64,000 bases of DNA from Burhinus oedicnemus (Eukaryota > Chordata > Aves > Charadriiformes > Burhinidae), in the NCBI GenBank assembly GCA_008921705.1, contig VFFE01007669.1:7475336-7539335 (forward strand). Reading direction: 5' to 3'. Shown one piece after another: positions 60,063 through 64,000 of the stretch. Position 1 is the stretch's first letter. Each line of letters starts with the position of its first letter. A program made the translations under genes and the position numbers. The notes below the pieces were generated by a model. The model did not search any database. It was not told where the DNA came from and saw nothing but the letters and a program-made list of their open reading frames with translations.

Positions 60063-62117
60063 CCTGATGCCATACCCTGATTCAGCAGTGATGTGAAAGT
60101 GAGATACTACAAATACACTAGTCAGAAAAAAAAAAAAAAGCTTCAATATTAAGACAGTTCAAACACTGACTTGGGCAGGCAAAATGACTGACTTGTTTTA
60201 GTAGATACATACAGTTTCTACTGAACTCACTATTTGCACCTACTTCCACCTGAGCTGAGCATGGTTCTAAGAATATGGAGATTTTTGCAGTGCAAATAAA
60301 AAAGAGAAGCCACGTGATATCATACCTCCTTAACCCACTTGCTTTCATGCTGCTATACTAGTAGATAATTCTCTTTTAAAAGAAAAAAACAATCACCAAA
60401 TGGAGAAGAAAGATGACACTGTATAAAAGTTTGAAAATAACCTAAAGAAATTCTGAGCTCTGCAAGAGAACTCTATTCTCTATTAAACTCTGCAGGGTGG
60501 TTTGAAAGTTCAGCAAAGAAGTTTATATCATTCTCTCCCTTATAGCATTCAGAGCAATTTTTATAGCCCCCTATTTAATTATCCTATATCCCCACTGGTT
60601 TCTTGATCATTATATTCAATAAATATTTTTCAGATGGGATACCAACATTTCATTGCCCTTTCATAAAATGGCAAATTCATTGCAAATTACATCTGTTTCC
60701 CCCATTATGGATATTTGATTTACAACACACCATCATCGAGGAAACTGTTGAATTTGTTCCAGAGGATACTAAATAAGGCCCAAAATAATGAAGTTCTGAG
60801 AAGAAAAAATTTTTACACCTCTGTGTATGCCAAAGCACACTGACCTGACAGCCACAGGGCAAATTTCTTCCTCTCCTGTGCAGATGGGATGCACCAGGTG
60901 CCTTGCGCATACCTTGTTCCCTATCACACGAAACAACTACAGCAGAAGTAGCAGCAGCCACAACTTCCTGATGCTGTTTGGCTGGAACCCTTTGATCTAC
61001 ACCCAAAAAGACCACTCCTAAAATCCAAAGACTGTCCCACTATCCCCAGCTCCTCAGCAGGTAGCTTCTCTGCTCTGAAGCCAACTGGAGTGCCCATCAA
61101 CACTAACTGGGGGGGGTGCATCCACTGTGAAGCAAATGAAGGCAAGCATTTACATCAAATAGCAAAAGACATTATTTCACCCATTGCCTGTACAAAGAAA
61201 GGATTTGAAAATAAATTTACGCTAGAAGGTAGGAAGAAATATAAAACATTTGTTGCATCAGATGCATGTTATATACACCTCTGGCACGTGTGCATCTGTC
61301 AGGTCTATGTTCTTTCTCATTAAAGGGTTTCTTTTAACGGAAACCTTTAAATTTTGTTTCCAGACACACTGTTCATATCTGTGTCCTCATCAGAGACTGA
61401 ATTTGGGGAAATCTCAATCACCACTAGCAATCTCTTTCCAGAGTGAATATCACTGGTGGGTTTTCGTGTGTAAGAGATTTCTCCCAGCTTGTGCATTGAT
61501 CACTTGCACAGGCTCATTTCAGTTCCTCTGTAACAAACAGCCAGGTGCACTCTGTGCTGAGTAAGAAAAATCAAGCAGCAGAGCAGAGATTGTCTTTAGT
61601 GTAACCTGCTTCATTTACTATCCCCGAGCTTGCTGAATTTTTTCCCACTCTGCCCTTGTCTCCTCTTCCACCTTTGAGTCTATTAACACCTCTAAGAGGA
61701 AGAAAAAATACCCAACTCTTCTCTCTTAAATTGGAATACACTTGATGAATACATCATACATACAATATTAGACTACCTCCATGACCCTCTTCAACAAACT
61801 GTATCAAATTCTGCTTGTTTTAAAAATTCCATCCTCTCCTAATTTTATTAGCTACATGCTAGCGCCCAAAGGCATTGATGAAGACCAGGGTGTCAGGGCG
61901 CCAGACAGTGGCAAACAGCAATGGGGCAGCAGCACTCGGTCTTAAAAAGTGCGCAAGCTCCAGCCTTATTTAGATTCTAGTGTAGAGTTCTACAATTACA
62001 GAAAAGTGAAAATGCAGACTGTATTAGCAAAAAAACTGCAGCCAGTTTCCTGCACACGATAAACCAGCCTAGCTAGAGGAGATCCTTACCACTACAGTAA
62101 TTTCCATTTTAGACCCT
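60063..62117. other. AT-rich noncoding DNA
   Basis: No supported gene. An A-rich run lies at about 60126-60138. Frames near 60677-61145 and 61090-61564 are unrecognised. Confidence 0.45.
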
Positions 62118-62335
62118 TTCACAACTATTATGAGGCAGGGATGCTACTCTCTGCTCTGCATTGCTACCCAGTAAGCGGCTGGGAACATATGATGAGTGTG
62201 GAGCAAATCCAAGTCAGGCAGAAGGAACTGGGATGACTAGGTAGGTGTGGATGGCTGCCCAGCACCATGCAGCTAGTCAGCAAAAATCAAAGGGATCAGA
62301 GCCTGGATCTCCTGAGCATCAGTTCAGAGGCATAG
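62118..62335 (-). mobile_element. MIR/CORE-SINE-like relic, antisense, interrupted
   Basis: 'cacaactattatgaggcagggatgctactctc' (CACAACACCCCTGTGAGGTAGGGAAGTACTATTATC) begins the match; after a poorly matching middle, 'tgcccagcaccatgcagctagtcagc' (TGCCCAAGGTCACACAGCAAGTCAGT) and 'gggatcagagcctggatctcctgagcatcagttcag' (reverse B box and spacer: GGATTAGAACCCAGGTCTCCTGACTCCCAGTCCAG) follow. The element is about 50 bp longer than expected, so it has an insertion or very strong divergence. Confidence 0.5.
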
Positions 62336-64000
62336 TTGGGAAACGCTTGCTCTCGGGACCAGATGGAGGGCTTGTGCTGCAGCAATAGGATTGCAAACGG
62401 AAAGGGTTGGAGAAACAAGAGGGAAGAAATCTCATCCCTCAATACACATGGCCAGAGCACCCAGGGCACCCTGCCTGTGGGTCACAGTTGCTGCACGGCC
62501 CTGAGCCCTTGGTGGCTGGTACGTGTGGCTGAGGTGCTTCGCACCCACCCAGCTGTGCTGGTGAGGAAGCCCATGCACAGTGGCAGCCTAGCACAAGCGC
62601 CGCCCAAACCGGCACCATGCATGTTCCTGCTATACACAACTGTTCTGCCCAAGCTGCATCTTTCCGCTCCATTTCCTAAGTTTTAGCTTATGTCTGGCAG
62701 ATAGAACAGCATCCATCAATCAAGCTCAGCAAGGCTGTTATCTGCAAGAGCAATAAGTCTCTCTCCATGCTCTTTCCTCCAGCTGCCTCCTCAGCCAAAC
62801 CAACTAAGCCAAACCATCTTGGAGCTCTCAGGGCAGGCCCATATGTCCAGCATCTGGAGAAGGCACACAGAGAGCACAGCTTGTGCCTTGCCAGGGCCAC
62901 GGTAACTGTTGCGGGTTTTCTTCTCCAGCACAGCCTTGATCTGGATCCTCATGTGGCCCATCAAAATGAGCAGACTGCAGCCACCTCCAGGTCCCTGCAG
63001 TAGCTCCCAGAAACCCTAGGACAATGTGACAAATGCCACCTGGAGGAGCATCTCTTCTCACCCTTTCCATAGAAAGGATCCCAAAGTGATGCATATCCTG
63101 AGATGACAGATAACATTGATTGCTGGAAACTCTCCTGAACATTACACTACTGGGATCTTAATAATATTATCCATAGTGTCTTGTATAATGTACTTAACTG
63201 TATCTAAGAAAAAAAAGAATACCTAGTGGATCTTGCTACTAAAATGTGTCAGAAAAATCATTAAGACCAGTAAATTATTACAATGAGAGATAATTTTACA
63301 AATGAAGGCCTGAAAATGCCTGCAATTTCATGTTTGAAAAAGTAGCAGAAAATGGAAAATAAAATGCTTATAAACTTAAGCCATAGAAATGAAAGGCTAC
63401 ATAGAGATTAAATAATAATGGTATATAGGGGTAAAGCTATGTATGCACACAACAGTTTTAGGAGTCACACCTCCTAAGAACAGGGCTAGCAAGCAACTGC
63501 CTATGACAATTTTCAAGCCTGCAAAATGACTAGTAGTGTTACCCATCCTTTTTTTGCCTGTGCCAGCACCCCAGAACCAGGAAGGCAGACGATGGGCTGG
63601 GGGTGGAGGGATGGCAGCCCCCCTTCCAGCCACTGCGACTGCCCCACAGCTTTCTGCCAACCCACAGCAGCCAGACCAGGGAGCCCCCCCCAGTAGGCTC
63701 CATCTCTGCCCTGGCTGTGCCCACCTTCCCTGCCTCCTCCAGGAGCTCCCGGTCCTGGGCCTGCGCCAGCTCCCGTCCCTCATCCTTTATATGGAAACAT
63801 TCAATGTTGCCTGCGCAGCTGAGGAGTTTGAGCAATTAACCATCGCTATTTCAGAAATAACATTTGTGGTGTCGGGAAGCCAAAATAAACCATACCTTCT
63901 GAACTGATTTACTGTCTTTCATTCTTTCAGGAGGAAAAAGGCAAAGCTGTGCCAATACTACATTACTCAGCACTAAAACTGCTAGTCTGGTGACCACAAG
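62336..64000. other. Noncoding DNA, GC-richer patch near the end
   Basis: Frames at 62336-62686 and 63397-63907 lie in GC-rich stretches, overlap on both strands and are unrecognised. A pyrimidine tract ending in CAG at about 63930 resembles a splice acceptor, but the sequence after it shows no long frame. Confidence 0.4.

Noticed and set aside
63265..63320. Additional MIR-like relic
   Set aside because: 'gataattttacaaatgaaggcctga' loosely resembles the antisense core, but only one short block matches in AT-rich sequence.
63905..63990. Terminal-exon acceptor near 63930
   Set aside because: The pyrimidine-CAG signal is fair, but the frame after it closes within about 20 codons and the window ends before context is available.
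1..64000. CRISPR arrays, bacterial operons, phage or plasmid elements
   Set aside because: No spaced direct repeats, ribosome-binding sites or dense coding; the sequence is vertebrate nuclear DNA.

Overview
This is a noncoding window from a vertebrate nuclear genome, most likely a bird. The clearest sign is the 3' tail of a CR1 LINE at about 57021-57080: a tandem ATTCTATG unit read from the minus strand, followed by the CR1 3'-UTR block in the form usual for birds. Low density of young repeats, a moderate A+T background broken by GC-richer patches, and many badly decayed old interspersed repeats fit the same picture. I cannot name the species or the neighbouring genes.

I find no protein-coding gene that I can support. 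The open frames are short (the longest is about 185 codons), lie in GC-rich or biased sequence, overlap on both strands, and match no family I recognise. The exception is a decayed LINE reverse transcriptase frame at 41.8-42.3 kb. The window is therefore best read as a gene desert or one or more very large introns.

Layout: 0-6.8 kb is unremarkable noncoding DNA; a CpG-rich patch with a good 5' splice signal lies at 6.84-7.12 kb; 7.1-9.3 kb is AT-rich; 9.4-12.6 kb is GC-richer and unassigned; 12.6-28.2 kb is AT-rich with three old SINE relics and a G-quadruplex-prone pyrimidine tract. At 28.25-28.97 kb a CpG-rich patch, a cluster of POU, homeodomain and ATF-type motifs, a TATAAAAG box, a SINE A box and a G-rich tract lie within 750 bp, which is the best regulatory candidate. 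From 29 to 39.8 kb the DNA is AT-rich with one SINE relic. At 39.8-42.4 kb there are two ancient L2-like LINE relics on opposite strands. From 44.2 to 44.95 kb is a homeodomain-motif-rich AT block that may be a conserved enhancer. SINE relics follow at 50.0, 54.3, 60.0 and 62.1 kb. The stretch 57.0-59.8 kb is unusual: a CR1 tail, a diverged internal duplication, a strong hairpin and two protein-like minus-strand frames that I cannot assign.

The main biological signal is the set of about nine tRNA-derived, MIR/CORE-type SINE relics together with two L2-like LINE relics, an old mutually related LINE/SINE pair that is scarce in bird genomes. All repeat calls come from recognition by eye; a RepeatMasker run with avian and ancestral amniote libraries would settle them.
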